In this document: positions 25,280 through 32,663 of the stretch, piece after piece | Layout of the letters: the number at the start of each line of letters is the position of its first letter | Numbering within the stretch: position 1 is the first letter of the stretch | Origin: Microvirga sp. TS319 | GTDB lineage: Bacteria > Pseudomonadota > Alphaproteobacteria > Rhizobiales > Beijerinckiaceae | Direction: 5' to 3' | DNA length: 64,000 nt | NCBI RefSeq assembly: GCF_041276405.1 | Contig: NZ_JBGGGT010000002.1 | Coordinates: 905,001 to 969,000, forward strand | Position numbers and translations under genes: made by a program | Notes under the pieces: model-generated | Seen by the model: only the letters and a program-made list of their open reading frames with translations | Databases searched by the model: none | What the model was told of the DNA's origin: nothing

Positions 25280-25807
25280 ATGGGCGTGGGACAGCAGAAC
25301 GGAAACAGGCAGCAGGATAGCGGCGGCGACGATTGGGATGCCCTCAAGGGCGATGTGGGCGACATGGCAGGCGCCGCCGTCGAGCGCGGCCGCGATTTCA
25401 TCGACTCGGCGCGTGAGCAAGCGACTGACTATGCGGGCCGCCGCAAAGATGACGTGGCGCAGTCGGTTGCGGATTTCGCGACGTCCTTGCGTGAATCCAC
25501 TCACTCCTTCGAAGAGCGGCCGAATATTCGCGCCGTCGTCGATAGCGCGGCTGACGGCCTGGAGCAGCTGGCGGATTCGATCCGTGACCGCAGCTTTGCG
25601 GACATCTTCAACGATTTCGAGGACGTGGTTCGACGTCGTCCGGCGACCGTGGCCGCCGTATCGGTCGCGGTCGGCTTCCTGGCGGCTCGTTTCCTCAAGA
25701 GCACGGCCGAGGACCTGCGTGAGGAGCGCATGAACCCGAGCGTGTCGTCGCCACGTCGCAACAGGTCCCAACCGGCACAGCGTCAAGACGCTAGGGCCGG
25801 GGCATGA
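25280..25807 (+). CDS. DUF883-like membrane-anchored stress protein
   Basis: A 175-residue protein with a hydrophilic, Ala/Asp/Arg-rich helical region (RDFIDSAREQATDYAGRRKD) and a single transmembrane segment near the C-terminus (about 135-155, RPATVAAVSVAVGFLAARFL), the 'PxxxxxxAxGxGxLxG' logic of DUF883/ElaB-type ribosome- or membrane-associated proteins. ATG 25280 has GAGAGG 10 bp upstream and is preferred to TTG 25274. It heads a four-gene operon, and a near-consensus EcfG promoter precedes it. Confidence 0.65.
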   Translation: MGVGQQNGNRQQDSGGDDWDALKGDVGDMAGAAVERGRDFIDSAREQATDYAGRRKDDVAQSVADFATSLRESTHSFEERPNIRAVVDSAADGLEQLADSIRDRSFADIFNDFEDVVRRRPATVAAVSVAVGFLAARFLKSTAEDLREERMNPSVSSPRRNRSQPAQRQDARAGA

Positions 25808-25819
25808 ACGGAGGCGCTC

Positions 25820-26215
25820 ATGCAGGGCAATACCAATCAAACCATACAAGGCCTCGTCGGTGAGGCCCTGCGCGAGTCAACCGATCTCGCGCAGAAGGAA
25901 TTCACGCTGTTCCGCACTGAAATATCCCAGAACATTCGAACTCTCTTCATCGGAATGGCACTGGTGGTTGTCGCGGCGATCTTCGCGATCGCCGCGGTCA
26001 TGCTCCTGACGGATTCGCTGGTCAAATGGCTGGCAACGGTCGTGCATTCGGAGGCGCTGGCGGCTCTCATCGTCGGCGGAATACTGGCCGTCATTGCGAT
26101 CGGTCTCGGCCTCTATGGCCGCCATGCCATGTCGGCCTCGGCGCTCACCCCTCAAAGGACTGTGCGTTCGCTCAAGCGTGATGCGGAAGTTCTCTCCGAA
26201 AGAGGTGCAGGATGA
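25820..26215 (+). CDS. Phage holin family protein (holin superfamily III type)
   Basis: A 131-residue protein with an N-terminal amphipathic helix (LVGEALRESTDLAQKEFTLF) and two close transmembrane helices (about 42-66 and 78-98), matching the Actinobacterial-holin-X/DUF1469 family. In proteobacteria these are housekeeping or stress membrane proteins, not phage lysis genes. The stop overlaps the next start by 4 bp (ATGA), so the genes are coupled. Confidence 0.8.
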   Translation: MQGNTNQTIQGLVGEALRESTDLAQKEFTLFRTEISQNIRTLFIGMALVVVAAIFAIAAVMLLTDSLVKWLATVVHSEALAALIVGGILAVIAIGLGLYGRHAMSASALTPQRTVRSLKRDAEVLSERGAG

Positions 26216-26628
26216 CACAGAGCCTTCAGGAGCTGGAGAAGGACATCGAGCAAAGCCGTGCGCAACTCGACCGCACAATCGATCAACTCCAGAGCAAGAT
26301 GACCGTTTCGGGAGTGGTTGACGACATGCTCGGCACGGCTCGCACGAGCCAATACGGTCCGCTCTACGATAGGGTTCTTGAAACCGTGCGGCGCAACCCG
26401 GTGCCGGTGATGCTGATCGCTGCCGGGCTGGGTCTGCTGGCCTTCCGCTTGGGGCGGCCCGCGCAGCGGCGCCCGACTAGGCTGATCGCGGCGGACGAGG
26501 ATTTCATCACCGAGCAGGATCTCACGGGAGAACCGGACGACCTGCGTCTCTATGGCTCGGGAGCTGCTCCGCTGGAGCAGACGGACGGCATGTTCGACCG
26601 TCGCAGAACGACGAACTCCCGCATTTGA
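26212..26628 (+). CDS. DUF3618 family membrane protein
   Basis: A 138-residue protein whose N-terminus (LQELEKDIEQSRAQLDRTID QLQ) is the DUF3618 signature, followed by a single membrane helix (about 62-80, PVPVMLIAAGLGLLAFRLG) and a hydrophilic tail. DUF3618, holin-like and DUF883-like genes occur together in many Hyphomicrobiales genomes. Function unknown; envelope stress is inferred from the operon context. Confidence 0.82.
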   Translation: MTQSLQELEKDIEQSRAQLDRTIDQLQSKMTVSGVVDDMLGTARTSQYGPLYDRVLETVRRNPVPVMLIAAGLGLLAFRLGRPAQRRPTRLIAADEDFITEQDLTGEPDDLRLYGSGAAPLEQTDGMFDRRRTTNSRI

Positions 26629-26648
26629 CAACGGAATAGGAGCTTCTC

Positions 26649-27380
26649 ATGGTCAATACGAAGAACGAAGGCGGCAAGTCGCCCATGGAATCGCAGGCTG
26701 ACACGGGATCCGGAAAGATTTCCGCCGGTACGTCGGTCGGCAATATCGGCGAAGCCCCGATGCCTCATGCTCAGGACGACAAGAAGGGTGCACAGAGCGC
26801 GACGCTCGCGTCCCACACCTCTCATCCCCTCGGCGGAAACCGGAGCGAAGAGGGAAAAGGCGCATCCCAAACGCAGCAGCAAAATGCACAGGACCAAGGC
26901 GCGTCGATGACCGACAAGGCTCAGCAAATGGCGAGCGACATGCGAGATCGCGCCGGCGATGCCTATGAAGGCGCTTCCGAATGGGCACAGGATACCTATG
27001 AGCGGGCGGCTGGATGGGCCTCGGATGCCTATGAGGGGCAGCGTCGCCGCGTCCGCCATATGGGCGGCCGGTCGGCAAAGGCTTTCGGTAATGCCCGGGG
27101 CAGCATGCAGGACTACGTTTCCGAGAACCCGATGGTCGTGGGCTTGGTGGGCCTCGCAGCCGGACTTCTGCTCGGCGCCCTGCTGCCGCGCACGCGGCGC
27201 GAGAACGAAGTCTTCGGCGAGTGGGCCGATGAGGTTCGCAATCAGGGTCTTCGCTATGCTCGCGAGGCAGCCGAACGCGGCCGGGAATATGTGGAAGAAA
27301 ACTTCACCGGCGATGAAGCGCAGTTCAGCCGCCATGAGAGCGAATTCGGTTCAGGCGACCGAGGCGCGAACCGGCATTAA
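26649..27380 (+). CDS. LEA/DUF883-like membrane-anchored hydrophilic protein
   Basis: A 243-residue protein with a disordered Ser/Gly/Gln-rich N-terminus (residues 1-90), a repetitive region with a YE-x-ASEWAQDTYERAAGWAS-like 11-residue period that recalls late-embryogenesis-abundant proteins, and a C-terminal hydrophobic helix (about 165-185, PMVVGLVGLAAGLLLGALLP) followed by a charged tail. It ends the four-gene operon; a terminator lies 130 bp downstream. A desiccation- or osmotic-protection role is plausible but not shown. Confidence 0.6.
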   Translation: MVNTKNEGGKSPMESQADTGSGKISAGTSVGNIGEAPMPHAQDDKKGAQSATLASHTSHPLGGNRSEEGKGASQTQQQNAQDQGASMTDKAQQMASDMRDRAGDAYEGASEWAQDTYERAAGWASDAYEGQRRRVRHMGGRSAKAFGNARGSMQDYVSENPMVVGLVGLAAGLLLGALLPRTRRENEVFGEWADEVRNQGLRYAREAAERGREYVEENFTGDEAQFSRHESEFGSGDRGANRH

Positions 27381-27710
27381 CGGCAATCGACCTCAGGGCA
27401 TCGAACATGGAAAGTGGACCTGCTCTCTGCTGACCGGTTCGATGCTCAATTCATGAGAAAAGGGCCTCGTGCGAATAGTCCGAGTCGCCTTTTCGTAAGA
27501 CGCTCCAAGCGCAAAAGCGCCGGCTTCACGCCGGCGCTTTTTCTTCGACGTGATCTCAAGGGACAAGAAGCGCTGAAAAAGCAACGGCCACGGCGAAACA
27601 ATGCGCGTACATCCGGCGTCATCATTTCGGCATCGTGACCGTATCTGGCAGACAATGCGCCGCCAGGTTGACGCTGATTTGGTGCGGCAACGGCCTCGTT
27701 TCAAGTCCTA
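27381..27710. other. Gene-free stretch after the envelope operon
   Basis: No open gene can be supported in this 330-bp stretch. Its first part holds the terminator at 27513-27545; the rest runs into repeat copy 3. Confidence 0.5.
27513..27545 (+). terminator. Rho-independent terminator after the envelope operon
   Basis: 11-bp stem AAAGCGCCGGC (27514-27524) with GCCGGCGCTTT (27530-27540), 5-base loop TTCAC, then TTTTCTT. Confidence 0.88.
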
Positions 27711-27819
27711 AGGCATCGGACGTGAAAAGCAGAATCCACTTTTGGGATTCGATCCGATGCTCCCTTCTTAGAGAAGCGTATCGCGTCAGCGGCCCTTCGG
27801 GTCCGCTCAAACGATGCAC
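27711..27819. repeat. Palindromic intergenic repeat, copy 3
   Basis: Contains the GGCATCGGACGTGAAAAG and TCCACTTTTGGGATTCGATC-type half, a spacer, and a CGGCCCTTCGGGTCCG hairpin, ending at ACGATGCA. Shares core words with copies 6, 8 and 10. Confidence 0.8.
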
Positions 27820-27873
27820 CAGACCGTAGAATTTACCATAATTGCCGAAAGCGGCGGAGATTCCGGCAGAGCT

Positions 27874-27899
27874 GGAACCCGGATCTTCGTAAAGCCGTT
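27874..27899 (+). promoter_or_regulatory. EcfG-type promoter for a response-regulator gene
   Basis: GGAAC (27874-27878), 17 bases, CGTT (27896-27899): exact consensus. The gene begins at 27985 or 27931. Confidence 0.75.
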
Positions 27900-27984
27900 G
27901 CTGACAAAGGCTGGAAGAAGCTTGTCATGAATGGGGAAGGCGGGGTCTCAACAGCGATCGATCGATTTTTGGCGGAGTGTTCGT

Positions 27985-28338
27985 GTGCGTATCCTGGTTT
28001 TGGAAGATGATCCCTTTATCGCCTCCGACCTTCAGGCCATCCTGGAAGATGACGGGCATGAAGTTGTCGGTGTTTTCACTTCGCTTGCTGAGACCTATGA
28101 ACACCTCGATGATGGGTTCGACTATGCGCTTCTCGATATAGACGTGGTGGGAGGCAAGAGTTTCGGGGTGGCGTCAGCGCTTGCCGAGCGCGATATCCCA
28201 TTCGCTTTCGTTTCCGCATCTCAACCCGGCGATTTGCCCTCGTCTCTTTGTCGGGTCGACTTCATCCCGAAGCCCTTCGAAGAGCGCACCATTCTGCAAT
28301 CGATCAGCAGTACTTCTTCGCGTGCTTATTCATGCTAA
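27985..28338 (+). CDS. Single-domain response regulator (stress-type)
   Basis: A 117-residue receiver domain from GTG 27985, where GGAG lies 7 bp upstream and the receiver fold begins (RILVLEDDPFIASDLQAILE); ATG 27931 would add 18 residues. Acidic pair E-D-D, phosphoacceptor Asp in YALLDIDVVGG, Ser in FVSASQP and Lys in DFIPKPFEE are present, so it can probably be phosphorylated. It belongs to the same subclass as single-domain regulators that feed into or are controlled by PhyR/EcfG stress circuits. An exact EcfG promoter precedes it. Confidence 0.82.
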   Translation: MRILVLEDDPFIASDLQAILEDDGHEVVGVFTSLAETYEHLDDGFDYALLDIDVVGGKSFGVASALAERDIPFAFVSASQPGDLPSSLCRVDFIPKPFEERTILQSISSTSSRAYSC

Positions 28339-28381
28339 TCGCGTGAGACATGAGCCCACCATTTGAGATTCTGCCCCAATC

Positions 28382-29413
28382 ATGTCCGCTCCGAGACTAG
28401 GCTTCTGCTGCAAGTTCGTACCCGAAAGCCGTAATGCGGCCGATGCGCGCCGGATGAATACGACGACGGTCACGATGACTTATCTCGCGCGGCTCGAACC
28501 GAAGGCGGCATACGACAAGATCGCTTCCGTCGTCTCCCATAATCTGGATGCAATCACACGGCAGATCGAACATGTAGCCGCCCGTCCCGCGCTGGAACGC
28601 CTCCATCGCCTTTCGAGCGATCTTTTGCCCGGCTATACGCATCCGAGCTGCCGCCGGTTCTACGAGGACCCTGATTTGAGGGACCTGATCGAACGCAAGC
28701 TCGCATCAGCCGGACAGAATGCTCGGGTGCATGGCGTGCGCCTCAGCATGCATCCCAGCCAGTTCTGTGTGATCGCTTCCGCCAATTCATCCGCCGTCAC
28801 CAACGGTGTGGCCGAGTTCGAGTATCATGCCGACGTGATGCGCCATTTAGGATACGGCGAGGGATGGCACCCTGACGGTGCGCATATCAACATTCATGGT
28901 GGAGCGAAGGCGGTCGGAGCCGAGGGAGTCCGGGAAGGGTTGCGGCGTTTGTCGGAAACCGCACGCAACCTCATTACCATAGAGAACGATGAGGTCAGTT
29001 TCGGCCTCGACGATCTGCTGCCGCTGGCAGACGTGGTGCCGCTCGTGCTCGATCTGCACCATCACTGGATCAAGACAGAGGGCGAATATATCGAGCCTGA
29101 CGATCCCAGGATCAGGGTCATCCTTGCCTCCTGGCGCGGCGTCCGGCCGCTCAGCCATGTCAGCGTATCCCGGGAGCCTCTGCTGGCGGAGCACGACATT
29201 CATGCGCTTCCAGACTATGGGATGCTCATTCGGGCCGGGATCAAGCCGAGAGACTTGCGCGGCCACTCGGACCTCATGTGGAACCTGGCCGTCAACGATC
29301 TCGTCGCGCGCCATCTCAGGTGGACGGACTTCGAGGTGGAGGCGAAACTGAAGAATGTTGCGTCCGAGGGGTTGGCCCGTCATGTGACAGGATTTCTCCC
29401 GATGGCCGGGTAA
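28382..29413 (+). CDS. uvsE: UV damage endonuclease UvsE/UVDE
   Basis: Nicks DNA 5' to UV photoproducts in an alternative excision-repair route. The 343-residue protein is a TIM-barrel family member with RLGFCCKFV, LSMHPSQFCVIAS, GAHINIHGGAK, LITIENDEVSF, LVLDLHHHWI and YGMLIRAGIKPRDLRGHSDL: the His/Glu/Asp metal-ligand motifs expected of UVDE. It lies between two EcfG-controlled response-regulator genes, so a general-stress role fits, but its own upstream region shows no GGAAC-CGTT match. Confidence 0.88.
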   Translation: MSAPRLGFCCKFVPESRNAADARRMNTTTVTMTYLARLEPKAAYDKIASVVSHNLDAITRQIEHVAARPALERLHRLSSDLLPGYTHPSCRRFYEDPDLRDLIERKLASAGQNARVHGVRLSMHPSQFCVIASANSSAVTNGVAEFEYHADVMRHLGYGEGWHPDGAHINIHGGAKAVGAEGVREGLRRLSETARNLITIENDEVSFGLDDLLPLADVVPLVLDLHHHWIKTEGEYIEPDDPRIRVILASWRGVRPLSHVSVSREPLLAEHDIHALPDYGMLIRAGIKPRDLRGHSDLMWNLAVNDLVARHLRWTDFEVEAKLKNVASEGLARHVTGFLPMAG

Positions 29414-29453
29414 GAACCCGGTTGGGAGCCGCGAGGCGGCCGTCCTTCTCCGT

Positions 29454-29478
29454 GGAACAACTCGGCGGCTCGGGCGTT
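29454..29478 (+). promoter_or_regulatory. EcfG-type promoter for the second response-regulator gene
   Basis: GGAAC (29454-29458), 16 bases, CGTT (29475-29478): exact consensus, 31 bp upstream of ATG 29510. Confidence 0.77.
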
Positions 29479-29509
29479 CTGAGACATTGTGCCGTCCGCC
29501 GAGTGCCTG

Positions 29510-29959
29510 ATGCCCGAGTCCCCATCCACAGTTCTTTTGGTCGAAGACGAACCTCTTATCCGCCTGTTTGTCGCCGAACTCCTGGAGGATTCCGGGTTCA
29601 AGGTGGCCGAGGCTGCGAATTCAACGGAAGCGCTCGTTCTCCTGGAAGCAGGCCTCGAGATCGACGTTCTGCTCACGGATGTCGACATGCCAAATGGCTG
29701 CAACGGGTTCGAACTTGCCCAAAAGGTGCATGAATCCTGGCCGAAAGCCGAGATCCTCATCATGTCGGGCCGCCGCTGGCCGGCCGAGGGTGATCTGCCT
29801 CTGGGAGCGGCCTTTCTGGCTAAGCCGTGCCCGAACGAGGCTATCGTCTCTCACGTCCATTCGGCGGCCGAGCGGTCCCGGCGATACTCCGGTCATGGGA
29901 ATGAGCCTCCTCGCTCCCAGGAATCGGCGAGAATCCTTCCTTTTCCGAAAACAGCCTAA
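29510..29959 (+). CDS. Single-domain response regulator
   Basis: A 149-residue protein: receiver domain (TVLLVEDEPLIRLFVAELLE, phosphoacceptor in VLLTDVDMPNGCNG, Ser in IMSGRR, Lys in FLAKPC) plus a 25-residue low-complexity tail. This subclass (VVEDE-LIR start) is common in methylobacteria and rhizobia, where several members act in the general stress phosphorelay with HWE-type kinases. ATG 29510 is preferred to GTG 29489, which would sit at the predicted transcription start. Precise partners unknown. Confidence 0.82.
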   Translation: MPESPSTVLLVEDEPLIRLFVAELLEDSGFKVAEAANSTEALVLLEAGLEIDVLLTDVDMPNGCNGFELAQKVHESWPKAEILIMSGRRWPAEGDLPLGAAFLAKPCPNEAIVSHVHSAAERSRRYSGHGNEPPRSQESARILPFPKTA

Positions 29960-30145
29960 ATTCCTGAACTCTATCTTGCTGAAGGCGCGGAGCAGACATA
30001 AGCTCTGCGCGAATTGGCCTTCCATCGGGGACTGAGGTCTTGAAAACAGTCTCCGGACTATCCGACCCAGGGAAGGTCAATAGGCTTTCGGCACCGTGAT
30101 ACAAGGCTGCCGACGAGCTTTCCCACTCTACTCCCGGAGGAATAC

Positions 30146-30457
30146 ATGCCGACCAAGACGACAGACGGAAAAGCCGGAGCTAAGAAGGCTGCTGCCAAGC
30201 CGGCTGCTGGTTCCAAGCCTAATGCCCTTCAGAAGCCTCTGCAGCCGTCCAAGGAGCTGGCCGCCATCGTGGGCTCGAACCCGCTGCCGCGCGGCGAGGT
30301 GGTGAGCAAGATGTGGGACTACATCAAGAAGAACAATCTGCAGAATCCCGAGAACAAGCGCGAGATCCTCGCCGATGACAAGCTGCAGCCGATCTTCGGC
30401 AAGCCCAAGGTGACCATGTTCGAGATGAACAAGCACCTCGCGCAGCACCTGAAGTAA
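30146..30457 (+). CDS. SWIB/MDM2 domain protein
   Basis: A 103-residue protein with a Lys/Ala-rich N-terminal tail (like histone-H1-type tails) and a complete SWIB domain (residues 30-103: LQPSKELAAIVGSNPLPRGE, MWDYIKKNNLQNPENKREIL, DDKLQPIFGKPKVTMFEMNK). Bacterial SWIB proteins occur in chlamydiae and many alphaproteobacteria; a chromatin or DNA-compaction role is suspected. CCGGAGG lies upstream of the start. A repeat element follows at once. Confidence 0.9.
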   Translation: MPTKTTDGKAGAKKAAAKPAAGSKPNALQKPLQPSKELAAIVGSNPLPRGEVVSKMWDYIKKNNLQNPENKREILADDKLQPIFGKPKVTMFEMNKHLAQHLK

Positions 30458-30468
30458 GTCTTCGGGCT

Positions 30469-30579
30469 AGAGCATCGGACCCAAAAGTGGAAACCATTTT
30501 TGGGATCAATTCGATGCTTCCACTATAGAACAGCGCATCGTGCGAAAAACCGGATCCACTTTTTCGCACGATGCGCTAG
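30469..30579. repeat. Palindromic intergenic repeat, copy 4 (well preserved)
   Basis: Two inverted modules: AGAGCATCGGACCCAAAAG ... TCGATGCT, then AGCGCATCGTGCGAAAAAC ... TTTTTCGCACGATGCGCTAG. This is one of the cleanest copies and defines the two-hairpin layout. Confidence 0.9.
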
Positions 30580-30584
30580 GATAG

Positions 30585-31193
30585 TCAGGAATTCTGCCGC
30601 CATTGAGCGAGAGGCAGGATTTCCGGCCTCTGGCCGGGCGCTCGCCTCCATGGATCGACCGCCCATTCCTGCCCGCTTCCCTTTTCTACGATGACCGCGG
30701 AGAAGTGCGGGTAGCGCCCATCCAGAAAGAACCCCCGCGATTCCGGCCGCTCGACCTGATGATGGGCCAGTAAGCCCTTGGTTTCCAGGACGATCAGCAA
30801 GCTCGTCGTATTGGCGGTCTCATCCAGGCAGTCCATTTGACCGTGTACGCCTGACATCTGGGCGGGCGAGCCGGGAAGGTCCGGCTTGCCGCCGATCGAA
30901 GACGCAAGATAGGCCGTGTAGGAGCTCACCACCTGGGCGAGGGCGTTCCGCTCTGCGGAAGGGGTGGCCCTGGCGGCCCTGAGGAGTGCGGTTGCCCGAC
31001 CGAGCCAGGCCCCGTCCACGGAGACCGCCTGACGTCGCGAGCAGCCGTAGCCGTGACAGGCGATGATCCTGGTGCCCTCGGGCCCCACATATCCCTGGCT
31101 CTTGAACCATCCCAGCGCCGCCTGCGAAGCAAGGGCCGGTGAAGCGAGCAAGAGCAGGAGGGCCGCTGAAATGAGGGATGGCGCCGATTTCAT
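30585..31193 (-). CDS. Exported protein of unknown function with Cys-His-Asp residues
   Basis: A 202-residue protein with a clear Sec signal peptide (residues 1-22, SAALLLLLASPALA). The mature part has two cysteines near HGYGCSRRQ and a later CLDETANTTSLL, then YPHFSAVIVE and WAVDPW; the spaced Cys, His and Asp recall transglutaminase-like cysteine peptidases of alphaproteobacteria, but the family match is not certain. It starts divergently from the aminotransferase gene. Confidence 0.7.
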   Translation of the reverse strand: MKSAPSLISAALLLLLASPALASQAALGWFKSQGYVGPEGTRIIACHGYGCSRRQAVSVDGAWLGRATALLRAARATPSAERNALAQVVSSYTAYLASSIGGKPDLPGSPAQMSGVHGQMDCLDETANTTSLLIVLETKGLLAHHQVERPESRGFFLDGRYPHFSAVIVEKGSGQEWAVDPWRRAPGQRPEILPLAQWRQNS

Positions 31194-31297
31194 CGAGAGA
31201 GTACCTAAGGCTGTGCTGTTTGCCAGCTCATATAGGTCGGCAGACCGCTCTGCCTATCAGCCAAGCTTGCTCAAGACGTCCATCCTTCGAGGTAACC

Positions 31298-32161
31298 ATG
31301 TCCCGCATCGTCTTCCTGAACGGCTCGTTCCTCCCGCTGGAGGAGGCAAAAGTGCCCTTCATGGATCGAGGTTTCCTCTTCGGGGACGGCGTCTATGAAG
31401 GGGTCGGCGTGCTGGAGGGGCGCCTTGTCGACAACGAGGCGCATCTCGAACGCCTGGAGCGCTCGCTTCGCGAGGTGCGCATCCCGAACCCCTACAGCCG
31501 GGCGGAGTGGACGCATCTCGAGGAGGAACTCGCCCGCCGCAATGGCATGACGGAGGGATTCATCTATTTCCAGGTGACCCGGGGTGTGGCCGAGCGGGAT
31601 TTCACTTTCCCTGAGAACGCTTCTCCTGGCGTTGCCATGTTCACGCAGGCGAAGCCTATCGTGAATGCGCCCGCGGCCGCGACGGGGATCGCCGTGATCA
31701 CCGTGCCGGACCTGCGCTGGAAGCGCCGCGACATCAAATCGGTGAACCTGCTCGCCCAGGTTCTCGCCAAACAGGCCGCCAAGGAAGCAGGAGCTCAGGA
31801 GGCCTGGATGGTGGAGGACGGGTTCGTGACGGAGGGCGGCTCCTCGAGCGGCTTCATCATCACCAGAGAGGGCCGAATCGTCGTGCGTCCGCTGTCGAAC
31901 GCCATTCTGCCGGGCATCACCCGCAAGGCGCTTCTGGCTCTGTCGAAAGATGCGGGAATCGAACTCGAGGAGCGATTGTTCACGGTCGAGGAGGCCTATG
32001 AGGCCGCGGAGGCTTTCATGACGAGCGCATCCAGTTTCGTGCTCCCCATCGTTTCCATCGATGGACACACGATAGGCGACGGGAGGCCCGGTCCGATCAC
32101 GAAGAAGCTGCGCGAGATCTATATCAGGATGGCCACAGCCCCGCGCATGACTGCCGAATAA
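31298..32161 (+). CDS. D-amino-acid aminotransferase (class IV, PLP)
   Basis: Interconverts D-alanine/2-oxoglutarate and D-glutamate/pyruvate for peptidoglycan precursors. The 287-residue class IV aminotransferase starts at ATG 31298 (CGAGG 9 bp upstream). It shows FMDRGFLFGDGVYEGVGVLE at the N-terminus, the PLP-lysine motif RRDIKSVNLLAQVLAKQAA (Lys about residue 150), and EGGSSSGFIITREGRIV and TSASSFVLPIVSIDG in the cofactor-phosphate region. Branched-chain aminotransferase-type class IV enzymes are related, but length and motifs fit the D-alanine type. Confidence 0.88.
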   Translation: MSRIVFLNGSFLPLEEAKVPFMDRGFLFGDGVYEGVGVLEGRLVDNEAHLERLERSLREVRIPNPYSRAEWTHLEEELARRNGMTEGFIYFQVTRGVAERDFTFPENASPGVAMFTQAKPIVNAPAAATGIAVITVPDLRWKRRDIKSVNLLAQVLAKQAAKEAGAQEAWMVEDGFVTEGGSSSGFIITREGRIVVRPLSNAILPGITRKALLALSKDAGIELEERLFTVEEAYEAAEAFMTSASSFVLPIVSIDGHTIGDGRPGPITKKLREIYIRMATAPRMTAE

Positions 32162-32174
32162 CAACAGCGTGGGC

Positions 32175-32192
32175 CGTGAGTTCGAACTCACG
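32175..32192. terminator. Perfect 18-bp palindrome after the aminotransferase gene
   Basis: CGTGAGTTCGAACTCACG, 14 bp after the stop codon. It could form a 6-7-bp hairpin, but no T run follows, so termination is uncertain. Confidence 0.35.
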
Positions 32193-32217
32193 CCCGACGC
32201 GTTAACGTTTTGATCTT

Positions 32218-32269
32218 GAGCATCTTTTCGCGCAAACCCGGTTCCTACCTCCCGCGTCCGATGCTCTAA
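32218..32269. repeat. Palindromic intergenic repeat, copy 5 (partial)
   Basis: GAGCATCTTTTCGCGCAAAC ... CGCGTCCGATGCTC: only one module, diverged. Directly followed by an EcfG-type promoter. Confidence 0.6.
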
Positions 32270-32272
32270 AGC

Positions 32273-32297
32273 GGAACCGTGATGAGGATCGCCCGTT
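32273..32297 (+). promoter_or_regulatory. EcfG-type promoter for a small exported protein gene
   Basis: GGAAC (32273-32277), 16 bases, CGTT (32294-32297): exact consensus, 21 bp upstream of the ATG. The 5' end of the promoter abuts repeat copy 5. Confidence 0.75.
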
Positions 32298-32318
32298 GCC
32301 TCTCGAAAGGAGCGATCC

Positions 32319-32660
32319 ATGAAGCGAATTCTGGTTCTATCCGTGGCCCTGGCGGGCGGAGTGACGGCCGCCATGGCCCAAAATCCCGATGTCCTGAACC
32401 AGCGGGCGCCGAACATGCCGCCGCTGCAGCAAATGCCTCCTGAGAAGGTGGAGCCACCGAAGTCGGTGACGCCACAGGATCCGCCATCGACCGGCTCGAC
32501 CTTGAGCGACAAGCTCGAGCAGTCCAACGGGGTCATTCGCCCGCCGGAAACTGGGACGCCCGATATGACCGTGCCTGCGCCAGTGCCGAATCCTGGCACG
32601 ACGCCAGTCATTCCGCCGCCGGGCAGCCCGGGCGGCAATCAGCAGATCCAACCCAAATAA
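32319..32660 (+). CDS. Small proline-rich exported protein
   Basis: A 113-residue protein with a signal peptide (residues 1-20, VLSVALAGGVTAAMA) and a mature region of low complexity, rich in Pro, Gln, Thr and Pro-Glu pairs, with no domain. AAAGGAG lies upstream of the ATG. An exact EcfG promoter precedes it, so it is likely a stress-induced periplasmic protein. It ends 3 bp before a convergent gene. Confidence 0.75.
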   Translation: MKRILVLSVALAGGVTAAMAQNPDVLNQRAPNMPPLQQMPPEKVEPPKSVTPQDPPSTGSTLSDKLEQSNGVIRPPETGTPDMTVPAPVPNPGTTPVIPPPGSPGGNQQIQPK

Positions 32661-32663
32661 GGC

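Noticed and set aside
25820..26215. Holin-like gene as a sign of prophage
   Set aside because: No other phage genes are nearby; holin-superfamily III proteins of this type are chromosomal in many alphaproteobacteria and stand in a stress operon.
31271..32638. 455-codon minus-strand frame opposite the aminotransferase gene
   Set aside because: Covers two real plus-strand genes, a promoter and a repeat; composition is not protein-like.
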